A stretch of DNA of 17,347 nt from Candidatus Omnitrophota bacterium. GTDB lineage: Bacteria > Omnitrophota > Gorgyraeia > Gygaellales > Profunditerraquicolaceae. Below the pieces are notes generated by a model. The model was not told the origin of the DNA and did no database searches. It saw nothing but the letters and a program-made list of their open reading frames with translations. The DNA lies in NCBI GenBank assembly GCA_028717985.1, contig JAQUMS010000002.1, positions 1 to 17,347 on the forward strand. Reading direction: 5' to 3'. Shown here piece after piece: positions 1 to 6,174 of the stretch (position 1 is its first letter; each line of letters starts with the position of its first letter). The translations under genes and the position numbers were made by a program.

Positions 1-1
1 A

Positions 2-928
2 GACGTGGTGGTTACAATCAGCCATGGCGGATATATCAAACGGTTGCCTGTCGGCGCGTACCGTAAACAGAAGCGCGGCGGTAAAGGGGCGACGGGCGCG
101 GAAGTAAAAGAAGAAGATTTTATTGAGCATTTATTTGTTGCTTCAACAAAAGATTATCTGTTGATCTTTACCGATAAAGGGAAGGTCCATTGGTTGAAGG
201 TTTATGAAATTCCGCAGGCGGGCAGGCAGGCAAAAGGGAAAGCGATCGTGAATTTGCTGCAGGTTAGTTCGGATGAAAAAATAAGTTCGACGATTCCCGT
301 CCGTGAGTTCACTCCCGATAAATTCCTGGTAATGGTAACCAAGAACGGTTCTATAAAGAAGACAACACTCGATGCGTTTAGCAATCCGAGAAAAGCCGGG
401 ATCATCGCGATAACAATCGAGGATAAAGATGAATTGATGGGTGTGGAAATGACCGATGGGAAGCAGGAATTGCTTTTAGGCACAAAGCTTGGGCTGGCAA
501 TCCGTTTTTCAGAGGTATCTGTGCGGGATATGGGCAGGTCCGCGCGTGGTGTCCGTGCCATCAACCTTAATAAAAAAGATGAAGTAATCGGTATGGCGAT
601 TGTGGTTAAGGGGTCTACAATTCTCACGGTTACCGGCCTTGGTTTTGCAAAACGGACTCCCGTGGAAGAATATCGCTTGACCAATCGCGGAGGAAAAGGT
701 ATTATAAATATCAAAGTAACGGATAAAAACGGCATGGCGGTTAACATGCAGGCAGTTACCGATAATGATGAGTTAATGGTCATAACTCAGAATGGTATGT
801 TTTTGCGTTGCGCCGTGAAAGACATCCGCACGACCGGCAGATCGACCCAGGGCGTGCGACTTATTAAAATCGAAGATAAAGATAATGTTTCATGCGTCGC
901 AAAAGTTATTGCCGAGGAAGAAGAATAA
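2..928 (+). CDS. gyrA: DNA gyrase subunit A, C-terminal part (5' end outside window)
   Basis: This is the 3' part of the gene for the gyrase A subunit; the breakage-reunion domain lies upstream of the window. The visible 308 or so residues are the C-terminal DNA-wrapping beta-propeller, which lets gyrase introduce negative supercoils. The GyrA box QKRGGKG (positions 68-88) is intact and matches the Q-[RK]-R-G-G-[RK]-G consensus that separates gyrase from topoisomerase IV ParC. Degenerate copies of the box mark further blades: RQAKGKAI, GRSARGVRAI, NRGGKGIINI and GRSTQGVRLI. The protein ends in an acidic tail (EEEE), a common feature of GyrA C-termini. The reading frame is open to the left edge, so the GTG at 5 is an internal valine and not a start. 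No clear terminator follows; tRNA-Glu begins 49 nt after the stop. Confidence 0.96.
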   Translation, partial: DVVVTISHGGYIKRLPVGAYRKQKRGGKGATGAEVKEEDFIEHLFVASTKDYLLIFTDKGKVHWLKVYEIPQAGRQAKGKAIVNLLQVSSDEKISSTIPVREFTPDKFLVMVTKNGSIKKTTLDAFSNPRKAGIIAITIEDKDELMGVEMTDGKQELLLGTKLGLAIRFSEVSVRDMGRSARGVRAINLNKKDEVIGMAIVVKGSTILTVTGLGFAKRTPVEEYRLTNRGGKGIINIKVTDKNGMAVNMQAVTDNDELMVITQNGMFLRCAVKDIRTTGRSTQGVRLIKIEDKDNVSCVAKVIAEEEE

Positions 929-977
929 ATATATTATCCGAGGTCATAGCGTAATGTGATGTGAGATTAACAACATT

Positions 978-1052
978 GTCCCCATCGTCTAGCCTGGTCC
1001 AGGACAAGAGCTTTTCAAGCTCTCGGCACCGGTTCAAATCCGGTTGGGGACG
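978..1052 (+). tRNA. tRNA-Glu (anticodon TTC)
   Basis: A complete cloverleaf folds by eye. The acceptor stem is GTCCCCA (978-984) with TGGGGAC (1045-1051) and discriminator G1052. The D-stem is GTCT/AGGAC-type with one G-T pair. The anticodon stem is AGAGC/GCTCT around the loop TTTTCAA (1012-1018), giving anticodon TTC at 1014-1016, which reads GAA/GAG. The T-arm is ACCGG/CCGGT with loop TTCAAAT. No CCA is encoded, so CCA must be added by the nucleotidyltransferase. It is in the same orientation as the flanking gyrA and glmS. The large hairpin that follows could end its transcript. Confidence 0.96.
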
Positions 1053-1065
1053 TTATTTTTAAGAG

Positions 1066-1140
1066 AACTCCAAAATTCGACAATCGAAAATCAAAGGTTA
1101 AACAGGATGTTGATTTTTGATGTTCTGCTTTGGAGTTTTT
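1066..1140 (+). promoter_or_regulatory. Long imperfect hairpin with T-run, enclosing the glmS ribosome binding site
   Basis: The outer stem AACTCCAAA (1066-1074) pairs perfectly with TTTGGAGTT (1129-1137). After an internal loop, an inner 12-bp stem pairs 1083-1094 (ATCGAAAATCAA) with 1110-1121 (TTGATTTTTGAT) with one G-U, closing a 15-nt loop. The right outer arm runs into five Ts (1136-1140), so this may be the intrinsic terminator of the tRNA/gyrA transcripts. The same arm holds the glmS Shine-Dalgarno GGAG (1132-1135), so when folded it would also hide the glmS start. It does not look like the glmS ribozyme. The pairing is seen directly; the regulatory role is inferred. Confidence 0.6.
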
Positions 1141-1143
1141 ATT

Positions 1144-2985
1144 ATGTGCGGAATCGTTGGATATATCGGAAAGAGGCAGGCGCAGGATATTCTCTTAAAC
1201 GGGCTTAAACGTTTGGAATATCGCGGATATGATTCCGCCGGAATGTGTATGCTGTTGGATAAAAAAAATGTGTTGTCGGTAAGAAAACTGCCCGGCAAAG
1301 TAAAAGAATTGGAAAAACTTCTCCATACAAGACCGCTTCCCGGAAAAAGCGGGTTGTCTCATTGCCGCTGGGCTACTCACGGCGCCCCGAATCAAATCAA
1401 TGCCCACCCTCATTTAGACTGCAAAGAAGAGATCGCGCTTGTACACAACGGTATAATTGAAAATTATGCTCAACTGAAAGAAATGCTTATTAAAGAAGGG
1501 CATAAATTCAAAAGCGGGACCGATACCGAGGTGATCGTGCATTTAATCGAGAAATTTTATAAAAACTCGGTGTCCCTTGAGGACGCTACCCGTAAAGCCG
1601 TAAATCAATTGGAAGGGTCTTTTGCGATCGGTGTTATTTCCAGCAGGGAACCGGGTAAGATGGTCGGGGCTCGGAATGGGAGTCCGTTGGTTATTGGCGT
1701 CGGCAAAGGCGAGAATTTTCTCGCTTCCGATATTTCAGCGTTGCTTGAATACAGTAAAGACATGATTTTTATTGAGGACAAAGAAATGGTTTTATTGACC
1801 GAAGATACCGTTACGATTACCAATTCAAACGGAGAAACGGTTATTCGCCAGCCAAGCGTGATTGAATGGGATGTTTCTCAGGCCCAAAAAGCAGGATGGC
1901 CGCATTTCATGCTTAAAGAAATTAATGAACAGCCTAAAATTCTTGACGCGATATTGAACCATCGGATTCGCAAAGACACCGAGGAAATATTTTTTGAAGA
2001 ATCAAAATTAAAAGAAAATGTTTTGTCTAATATCAATGAGATCAGTATTATCGCCTGCGGGACGGCGTATCACGCGGGATTATGCAGTAAATATGTTTTA
2101 GAGCATTTGTGTAAAATTTCAGTTACAATTGATGTTTCCAGCGAGTTCCGGTACCGTGACCCGTTGGTTGATAACCGGACATTGATTATTGCTATCAGCC
2201 AGTCCGGGGAGACTGCCGATACGCTGGCAGCGGTGGCGGAAGCGAAAAAGAAAGGCGCGTATGTGGTGTCTATTTGCAATATTTTGGAATCAAGTCTCGC
2301 GAGGGCTTCCGATTCCGTAATTTACACTCACGCGGGGCCCGAAATTAGCGTTGCCTCTACGAAGGCTTATACCGCCCAATTGGCAATCCTTTATTTATTT
2401 GCGTTGTATTTGGGGAAATTACGGAAAACCCTTACAGGCGAAGAGGTTTCCACTCTCTTGAAAAATTTCCAGGCGTGTCCGGCTATACAAGAGAATGTTT
2501 TAAAAGACCAATCTAAAGTGAAGCTTCTGGCCCGCAGGCATTCTCATTTTGGGTCGTTTCTATTTTTAGGCAGAAACATTAATTACCCATCAGCATTGGA
2601 AGGCGCGTTGAAGCTTAAGGAAATTTCATATATTCCGGCTGAAGGATATGCCGCGGGAGAGATGAAACACGGGCCTATTTCACTTGTAGATGAATACCGT
2701 GCGGTTGTCTGTATCGCGCCCCATTCAAAAGTATATGAAAAAATGATTTCCAATATCCAGGAAATCCGGAGCCGCCAAGGCAAACTTATTGTTATCGCGA
2801 CAGCGGGTGATTCGAAAATTAAAGATTTAGCCCGTGAAATTATCTACATCCCGGAAGTTGATGAGTTGTTTTCTCCTCTTATTGTCGCCTTGCCCCTTCA
2901 ATTATTAGCGTATCATATAGCGGTTAAACGTGGTTGCGATGTTGATCAGCCCCGGAATCTGGCTAAGTCCGTGACCGTGGAATAA
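1144..2985 (+). CDS. glmS: Glutamine--fructose-6-phosphate aminotransferase (isomerizing)
   Basis: GlmS makes glucosamine-6-phosphate from fructose-6-phosphate and glutamine, the first committed step toward UDP-GlcNAc for peptidoglycan and lipopolysaccharide. The start is set by the ATG at 1144, which gives MCGIVGYIG: Cys2 becomes the N-terminal nucleophile of the Ntn-type glutaminase after Met removal. Starts upstream (TTG 1117, ATG 1120) would bury this cysteine. GGAG at 1132-1135 is 8 nt upstream. The glutaminase domain covers roughly residues 1-240, with CRWATHG and HNGIIEN motifs. Two SIS sugar-isomerase domains follow (SQSGETADT; EGALKLKEISY), and the C-terminus DQPRNLAKSVTVE is the family signature. 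At 613 residues it is the usual length (E. coli 609). Translation may be sensitive to the hairpin at 1066-1140. Confidence 0.97.
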   Translation: MCGIVGYIGKRQAQDILLNGLKRLEYRGYDSAGMCMLLDKKNVLSVRKLPGKVKELEKLLHTRPLPGKSGLSHCRWATHGAPNQINAHPHLDCKEEIALVHNGIIENYAQLKEMLIKEGHKFKSGTDTEVIVHLIEKFYKNSVSLEDATRKAVNQLEGSFAIGVISSREPGKMVGARNGSPLVIGVGKGENFLASDISALLEYSKDMIFIEDKEMVLLTEDTVTITNSNGETVIRQPSVIEWDVSQAQKAGWPHFMLKEINEQPKILDAILNHRIRKDTEEIFFEESKLKENVLSNINEISIIACGTAYHAGLCSKYVLEHLCKISVTIDVSSEFRYRDPLVDNRTLIIAISQSGETADTLAAVAEAKKKGAYVVSICNILESSLARASDSVIYTHAGPEISVASTKAYTAQLAILYLFALYLGKLRKTLTGEEVSTLLKNFQACPAIQENVLKDQSKVKLLARRHSHFGSFLFLGRNINYPSALEGALKLKEISYIPAEGYAAGEMKHGPISLVDEYRAVVCIAPHSKVYEKMISNIQEIRSRQGKLIVIATAGDSKIKDLAREIIYIPEVDELFSPLIVALPLQLLAYHIAVKRGCDVDQPRNLAKSVTVE

Positions 2986-3085
2986 GAGTGTGTTCCCGCC
3001 CCTTTTTTAAATAAATCAATAAAATTTTAAACGTTAAAAAGCGGATTAATACCCCGGAGTTCATTTTTTAAGCTCCTAATTTCAG

Positions 3086-3114
3086 TTGGTTTTTTGCTTA
3101 AAAAGTGGTATACT
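3086..3114 (+). promoter_or_regulatory. Probable sigma70-type promoter of the pilin operon, with +1 on the start codon
   Basis: TTGGTT (3086-3091) and TATACT (3109-3114) are separated by exactly 17 nt, with an extended -10 TGG just before the -10 box. With the last -10 base at position -7, +1 is 3121, the A of the ATG of the first prepilin-like gene. No Shine-Dalgarno exists in the T-run between -10 and ATG. The 100 nt after glmS upstream of this contain no convincing terminator. Confidence 0.6.
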
Positions 3115-3120
3115 TTTTTT

Positions 3121-3726
3121 ATGAGCAGTACGAAAGGCTTTTCCCTCTTGGAAATATTGGTTTCGACAATGCTGTTGGTTATTGTTACTGCCGGCGCGTT
3201 GTCTATCCATTATTATACCCGTCAATTAAATCAGGAAATGGGGTTTCGGTATGCCGCGTTAAATATGGCGCGTGAAGCGCTTGAATTTGGCGAAGCAGGC
3301 ACGTTTGCCCATGAGTTTTCCATTAAATATTATTATCCTCCGGCGCAAAATTGTTCATTAACAGAAGGGTGTTATCCGGGTAATCCTCAAGAGCCTGTGT
3401 TGTGCCCGCCGGGGCTTGATACGACAAAAACCGGGTACGGCCCAAAAGAATGGCATTTATTTTGCATAGGACAACCGCATCCCTTTATGTATTTGGGGGA
3501 CATAAAAGCAAAAAAATTAGTTCCTAAAGGCGCGCCAGACAGCGTGGTTATTTATTATAAAGTTGCGCAGGATGCTTTGTTTGACAATGCGTTTAAGGAA
3601 TCTGTTGAGGTGACCTGGCAGGATAGGCTTGGCGGTCCAACTCGCAGAGAATTCCTTTCAGTTATACCTATTCGGCAGGTGAATAATCAGCTGCGGCTTG
3701 TAACGTCAGAATTTTGGTGGGAATAA
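3121..3726 (+). CDS. Prepilin-like minor pilin (PilV/GspI-like N-terminus)
   Basis: This 201-residue protein has a class III (type IV prepilin) signal. A short basic leader MSSTKG is followed by FSLLEILVSTMLLV, with the prepilin peptidase site between Gly6 and Phe7 and Glu at position 5 of the mature protein. A single hydrophobic helix of about 20 residues follows, then a globular domain with Cys residues near NCSLTEGC and FCIGQPHP that could form disulfides. The A-L-N-M-A-R-E-A-L-E segment after the helix resembles PilV/GspI-type minor pilins. I chose ATG 3121 because it gives a normal leader length and coincides with the predicted transcript start; an in-frame TTG at 3094 would add nine atypical residues. 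It heads the operon of pilin-like genes. The exact minor pilin class is inferred. Confidence 0.82.
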   Translation: MSSTKGFSLLEILVSTMLLVIVTAGALSIHYYTRQLNQEMGFRYAALNMAREALEFGEAGTFAHEFSIKYYYPPAQNCSLTEGCYPGNPQEPVLCPPGLDTTKTGYGPKEWHLFCIGQPHPFMYLGDIKAKKLVPKGAPDSVVIYYKVAQDALFDNAFKESVEVTWQDRLGGPTRREFLSVIPIRQVNNQLRLVTSEFWWE

Positions 3727-3740
3727 AAGAAGGGGGATCT

Positions 3741-4211
3741 ATGAATAAAAAAGGCGTCACGTTAATGGAATTGCTTATTGCGTTAGGGCTGATAGGAGTC
3801 ATGGGGATTTTTATCGGCAGTATCGGAACAGAAATGTATGTGATGAAAAAAGAGTTTTTAGATAAACAACAGCCGTTAATTCAGGGACATATCGCCAGCA
3901 TGACTATCTTTGAACGTGTTCTGCGATCCGGTTCTATCGGCGTGAATGCCGGATACACTATTTCCGCGGATGGTAAACAGCTTGACTATAAAAGAGGCGG
4001 CACGGCAGAAAAAATTTGGCTGGAAGGCAACGTGATTAAATATAGCGACGGGCAAACCGAGAAAGCTATTTTGAAGGATGTTAAAAACCTGCAATTTACC
4101 CAGGATTTCGGTCATCGGTTAGCAGTAGAAATTGATTTAAACAGCGGGGAAACGTTCAGGACGTGTGTTCAGCCGAGAAATGAATTTACCCCTTCCAGCT
4201 GTATTGATTAA
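3741..4211 (+). CDS. Prepilin-like minor pilin (PilW/GspJ-like)
   Basis: This 156-residue protein has a prepilin leader MNKKG followed by VTLMELLIALGLIGVMGIF: cleavage is expected after Gly5, with Glu at +5 and a hydrophobic N-terminal helix. The rest is a small globular domain with two cysteines near the C-terminus (TCVQPRNEFTPSSC), spaced like the disulfide loop of some pilins. The AGAAGGGGG-rich stretch just before 3741 is the ribosome binding site, so ATG 3741 is preferred over TTG 3714 within the preceding gene. The gap from the upstream prepilin is 14 nt, consistent with co-transcription. By position after a PilV-like protein and before a PilX-like one it fits PilW/GspJ, an assignment made from order and N-terminus only. 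Confidence 0.8.
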   Translation: MNKKGVTLMELLIALGLIGVMGIFIGSIGTEMYVMKKEFLDKQQPLIQGHIASMTIFERVLRSGSIGVNAGYTISADGKQLDYKRGGTAEKIWLEGNVIKYSDGQTEKAILKDVKNLQFTQDFGHRLAVEIDLNSGETFRTCVQPRNEFTPSSCID

Positions 4212-4234
4212 CGCATCTATTTTTGTAAATAGAA

Positions 4235-4380
4235 ACACACTGGTTCCTGATAGATGTCTTTTTTGCTGTTAGAAGCAAAAAGGCTATCTTGGTAGACGCC
4301 TCTTTTGCTATTGGAGGCAAAAAGGCTATCTTGGTAGACGCCTCTTTTGCTATTGGAGGCAAAAAGGCTATCTTGGTAGA
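4235..4380 (+). repeat. 42-bp tandem repeat array forming three hairpins
   Basis: Two identical adjacent 42-bp units (4277-4318 and 4319-4360) are followed by the first 20 nt of a third (4361-4380) and preceded by a degenerate copy (about 4235-4276). Each junction gives a 10-bp hairpin with one bulge and an 8-nt loop: 4256-4266/4275-4284, 4298-4308/4317-4326 and 4340-4350/4359-4368. The degenerate copy differs in arm and loop bases, yet keeps pairing through a G-U pair. A further 7-bp hairpin (4216-4222/4227-4233) lies between the preceding stop codon and the array. The array fills the gap before the PilX-like gene and ends next to its ribosome binding site. Confidence 0.9.
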
Positions 4381-4395
4381 TAGGATTTTATGTAT

Positions 4396-4815
4396 ATGAC
4401 GGCTTTAAAAAATAATAAAGGTATTGCAATTTTACTGGTTAGTGCGTTAAGCCTTATTATTTGCATCGGAATTATCGCTATCCTTTTTGCTTTACGTTCC
4501 AACGCTCAAAATCTAGAATCATTTAAAGAACGGGCTTTGGCGTATTATTTATGCGAAACCGGGGCTTCTGTGGCAATACTTGATATTGCCCACGGCAGGG
4601 TCGGTACCGGCGCTACCCAATGGACCGAACGCACGTTTAATTATCCTATAGGAACTCTTTCCTACCCTGTTAATTATAAAATTACCAAGACAGCCGGACA
4701 GTGGATTATTGTGGCTTCTGTGAATGCTCAGGCAGGATTTAAGCACACGTATAAATTGAAAGTAGGCGGAACCCGTTCTTTCCCTATTTTTATCCGTGGG
4801 TTTGCGGGGAAATAA
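4396..4815 (+). CDS. PilX/GspK-like pilus assembly protein
   Basis: This protein of about 139 residues begins MTALKNNKGIAILLVSALSL: a basic leader, then Gly and a long hydrophobic helix, as in PilX_N and GspK-type minor pilins. Like those, it lacks the Glu at +5 found in other prepilins. After the helix, the segment with RALAYYLCETGASVAI matches the alanine-rich A-x-x-A-x-x-G helix typical of PilX. The rest is short, so this is a compact version. AGGA (4382-4385) is 10 nt from ATG 4396 and only 4 nt from the alternative ATG 4390, so I prefer 4396. Its leader consists of the 42-bp hairpin repeats. Function as a minor pilin that primes or caps pilus assembly is inferred from family and neighbours. 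Confidence 0.72.
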   Translation: MTALKNNKGIAILLVSALSLIICIGIIAILFALRSNAQNLESFKERALAYYLCETGASVAILDIAHGRVGTGATQWTERTFNYPIGTLSYPVNYKITKTAGQWIIVASVNAQAGFKHTYKLKVGGTRSFPIFIRGFAGK

Positions 4816-4840
4816 AGCGGGCAATACATGGTGTTTTCTG

Positions 4841-4867
4841 AATTTTTCGGCTGACGCCGAAAATTTT
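4841..4867 (+). promoter_or_regulatory. Palindrome with short T-run abutting a Shine-Dalgarno
   Basis: TTTTCGGC (4844-4851) pairs perfectly with GCCGAAAA (4856-4863) around the loop TGAC. The stem extends by two A-T pairs past a T-T mismatch and is followed by TTTT (4864-4867). The next bases are the strong AAGGAGG (4868-4874) of the downstream gene. It could be a weak intrinsic terminator separating 3' and 5' parts of the operon, or a leader stem-loop. A very similar arrangement occurs at 8457-8497. Confidence 0.6.
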
Positions 4868-4878
4868 AAGGAGGTTCA

Positions 4879-5211
4879 ATGAAAAAAATATGGATATATG
4901 TTGGGGTGCTTAGTATCGGATTACTTGCGGGCGTGAGTTTTGGTTTAAACAAAGCCAAAGCGTCCAGTCCTGAAGGGGAAACTTCAGCGGGGGAAGCAAA
5001 TGCCAGCGTTAATTACGATGAATATTGGCAAGCAAGCCAATCTGTTGTAAGTACGACAAGCGGTTATCAGACGTTTAATCCCTTAAATCACGGCAATACG
5101 CCTACATCCGCGACGATCGCGAGTGTGGAAGCGGGAAAATGGGCGGTTACTCTTCAACCAAAAATGGTGGTGACCAAATGGAAAGTTCACGGCCATATTC
5201 ATTTCGAATAA
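4879..5211 (+). CDS. Small exported protein with C-terminal W-x-V-x-G-H-x-H-F motif (paralogue of 5434-5787)
   Basis: This 110-residue protein belongs to no family I recognise. Residues 1-28 are a basic N-terminus plus a hydrophobic stretch, a Sec signal peptide or membrane anchor rather than a prepilin leader. The mature part is Ser/Thr/Asn-rich. It contains YDEYWQAS (residues 46-53) and ends in MVVTKWKVHGHIHFE, with His104, His106 and His108 in the last seven residues. The same two blocks occur in the gene at 5434, so the two are paralogues. AAGGAGG at 4868-4874 supports ATG 4879. The 3' end overlaps the next reading frame if that gene starts at 5178. Context suggests a surface or pilus-associated role; the histidines could bind a metal, but that is speculation. 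Confidence 0.75.
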   Translation: MKKIWIYVGVLSIGLLAGVSFGLNKAKASSPEGETSAGEANASVNYDEYWQASQSVVSTTSGYQTFNPLNHGNTPTSATIASVEAGKWAVTLQPKMVVTKWKVHGHIHFE

Positions 5212-5420
5212 TTATGATAGCTACCGTATTAGGGGTTTTGGGATTTTTTGTCGGTGTTGAGGCGGTATATATCCTCAACCGTAAACCCAAAAAAGTTCCC
5301 GTAGATACGTCAAGCATGATTATGATGAAACGGATGCGCGCAATTCAAAACGCTCAATCCGCCGGAAAAAAGGAATATGATTTTATTGTGGAAGGGCCAT
5401 ATCCCGTATTAAATCGATAA
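5178..5420 (+). CDS. Small single-pass membrane protein, overlapping the upstream gene
   Basis: This 80-residue protein has unknown function. One transmembrane segment (about residues 13-33, IATVLGVLGFFVGVEAVYIL) is followed by a basic patch NRKPKK and a short soluble tail that has a run of Met/Lys (MIMMKRMR). The start is uncertain. ATG 5178 overlaps the preceding gene by 34 nt and has only a weak GGTGGTGA upstream. ATG 5214, 2 nt after the preceding stop, has no Shine-Dalgarno and would rely on translational coupling; it gives 68 residues and still keeps the membrane helix. It is sandwiched between the two W-x-V-x-G-H-x-H-F paralogues, which suggests a role with them. I recognise no domain. 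Confidence 0.6.
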   Translation: MESSRPYSFRIIMIATVLGVLGFFVGVEAVYILNRKPKKVPVDTSSMIMMKRMRAIQNAQSAGKKEYDFIVEGPYPVLNR

Positions 5421-5433
5421 ACAGGGAGGAACC

Positions 5434-5787
5434 ATGCTTAAAAAAACGCTTATATGTGGAATCATCGTGTTAATATTGGGAGTCATTGTATGTATGACGG
5501 CAAGCAAGGGATTAACCGATGATATCGATAATCCGTTTAGCACAAAACTTTCCACGAATATCGGCGCCTGGTATGATGAGGTGTGGTTGGCGAGCGGATT
5601 TTACCGTTTGCAGGCAGATGCTTCAAACGAAAATTTTCATTACGCGTATTCTAATTCCGCGACTACAAACTCCAATCCGACATTTACCAAAGGCGGCACA
5701 GGAGAACACGCTGTCAGTATTGTCCAAGACATGATCATTACTGAATGGCGGGTGAGCGGGCATGTCCATTTTTCAAGCGGGATGTAA
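5434..5787 (+). CDS. Small exported protein with C-terminal W-x-V-x-G-H-x-H-F motif (second paralogue)
   Basis: This 117-residue protein begins with a signal or anchor sequence (MLKKTLICGIIVLILGVIVC). Its mature region shares two blocks with the gene at 4879: WYDEVWLAS (residues 46-54) against NYDEYWQAS, and DMIITEWRVSGHVHF (99-113) against KMVVTKWKVHGHIHF. Between the blocks both are low-complexity, rich in Asn, Ser and Thr. The spacing from YDE to GHxHF is nearly the same in both, so they look like divergent duplicates of one fold. The ribosome binding site GGGAGGA (5424-5430) is strong. The Cys20 region does not form a proper lipobox. It lies immediately upstream of a pilin gene (4-nt gap), so export and assembly with pili is a reasonable inference but is not shown. 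Confidence 0.75.
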   Translation: MLKKTLICGIIVLILGVIVCMTASKGLTDDIDNPFSTKLSTNIGAWYDEVWLASGFYRLQADASNENFHYAYSNSATTNSNPTFTKGGTGEHAVSIVQDMIITEWRVSGHVHFSSGM

Positions 5788-5791
5788 CCCG

Positions 5792-6145
5792 ATGAAAAAA
5801 AAAGGGTTTTCCCTTCTGGAGCTTATCGTAACACTTGTTCTCATTGCCATTGTTTCCGGCATCGCGGGAACAGGATGGCGACATTATGTTGATAAAGAAC
5901 GGCAGGATAATGCTAAGTCTTCGTTAAAACTTTTGTGGCAGGCAGAAGAAAGTTACTTTGCCTGGAAAAACGCATATACGACAGATTGGAATTCTCTCGC
6001 CATTGAAGATCCCGGCAAGACGGATAAATTCTATACTTTCAAGGTTGAACGAGCCGAAGCGCGGTCTCTTGTAATAAGCGCTACCCGTAAGGGAACCAAT
6101 TCCGGTTTTAAAATTGATCAGGACGGGACAATTACTCAATTTTAG
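5792..6145 (+). CDS. Type IV pilin-like protein (PilE/PilA-type)
   Basis: This 117-residue protein has a classic prepilin N-terminus, MKKKG followed by FSLLELIVTLVLIAIVSGI: prepilin peptidase cleavage after Gly5, Phe as first mature residue and Glu at +5. The helix continues into a region with KSSLKLLWQAEESYFAWKN, as in pilin alpha1-C segments. A small beta-rich domain without an obvious C-terminal disulfide completes it. It is the most canonical major-pilin-like protein of the cluster. ATG 5792 is chosen because it gives a normal leader; the longer frame from 5762 would add ten residues inside the upstream gene. It starts 4 nt after the preceding stop, with only a weak ribosome binding site, so coupling is likely. 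Confidence 0.85.
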   Translation: MKKKGFSLLELIVTLVLIAIVSGIAGTGWRHYVDKERQDNAKSSLKLLWQAEESYFAWKNAYTTDWNSLAIEDPGKTDKFYTFKVERAEARSLVISATRKGTNSGFKIDQDGTITQF

Positions 6146-6174
6146 ATTGTGCGCGGCATTATTTTATCAAACAG

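Noticed and set aside
202..783. Long minus-strand frame opposite gyrA
   Set aside because: It lies wholly antisense to a clear gyrA frame, has no ribosome binding site and no recognisable domain.
1053..1143. glmS ribozyme or glucosamine-6-phosphate riboswitch
   Set aside because: The gap is too short and shows a simple bulged hairpin, with no sign of the conserved double-pseudoknot core.
3056..3076. Possible terminator (GGAG...CTCC) after glmS
   Set aside because: Only four pairs, a T-rich loop and no trailing T-run; too weak to call.
4235..4380. CRISPR-like array
   Set aside because: The units are contiguous with no unique spacers, there are only about three copies, and no cas gene is present.
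5434..5505. Lipoprotein signal at Cys20 of the second W-x-V-x-G-H-x-H-F protein
   Set aside because: The residues before the cysteine (VIVC) do not satisfy the lipobox, which needs a small residue at -1.
5762..5791. Upstream start for the pilin gene inside the preceding gene
   Set aside because: It would add ten atypical residues before the canonical MKKKG prepilin leader.
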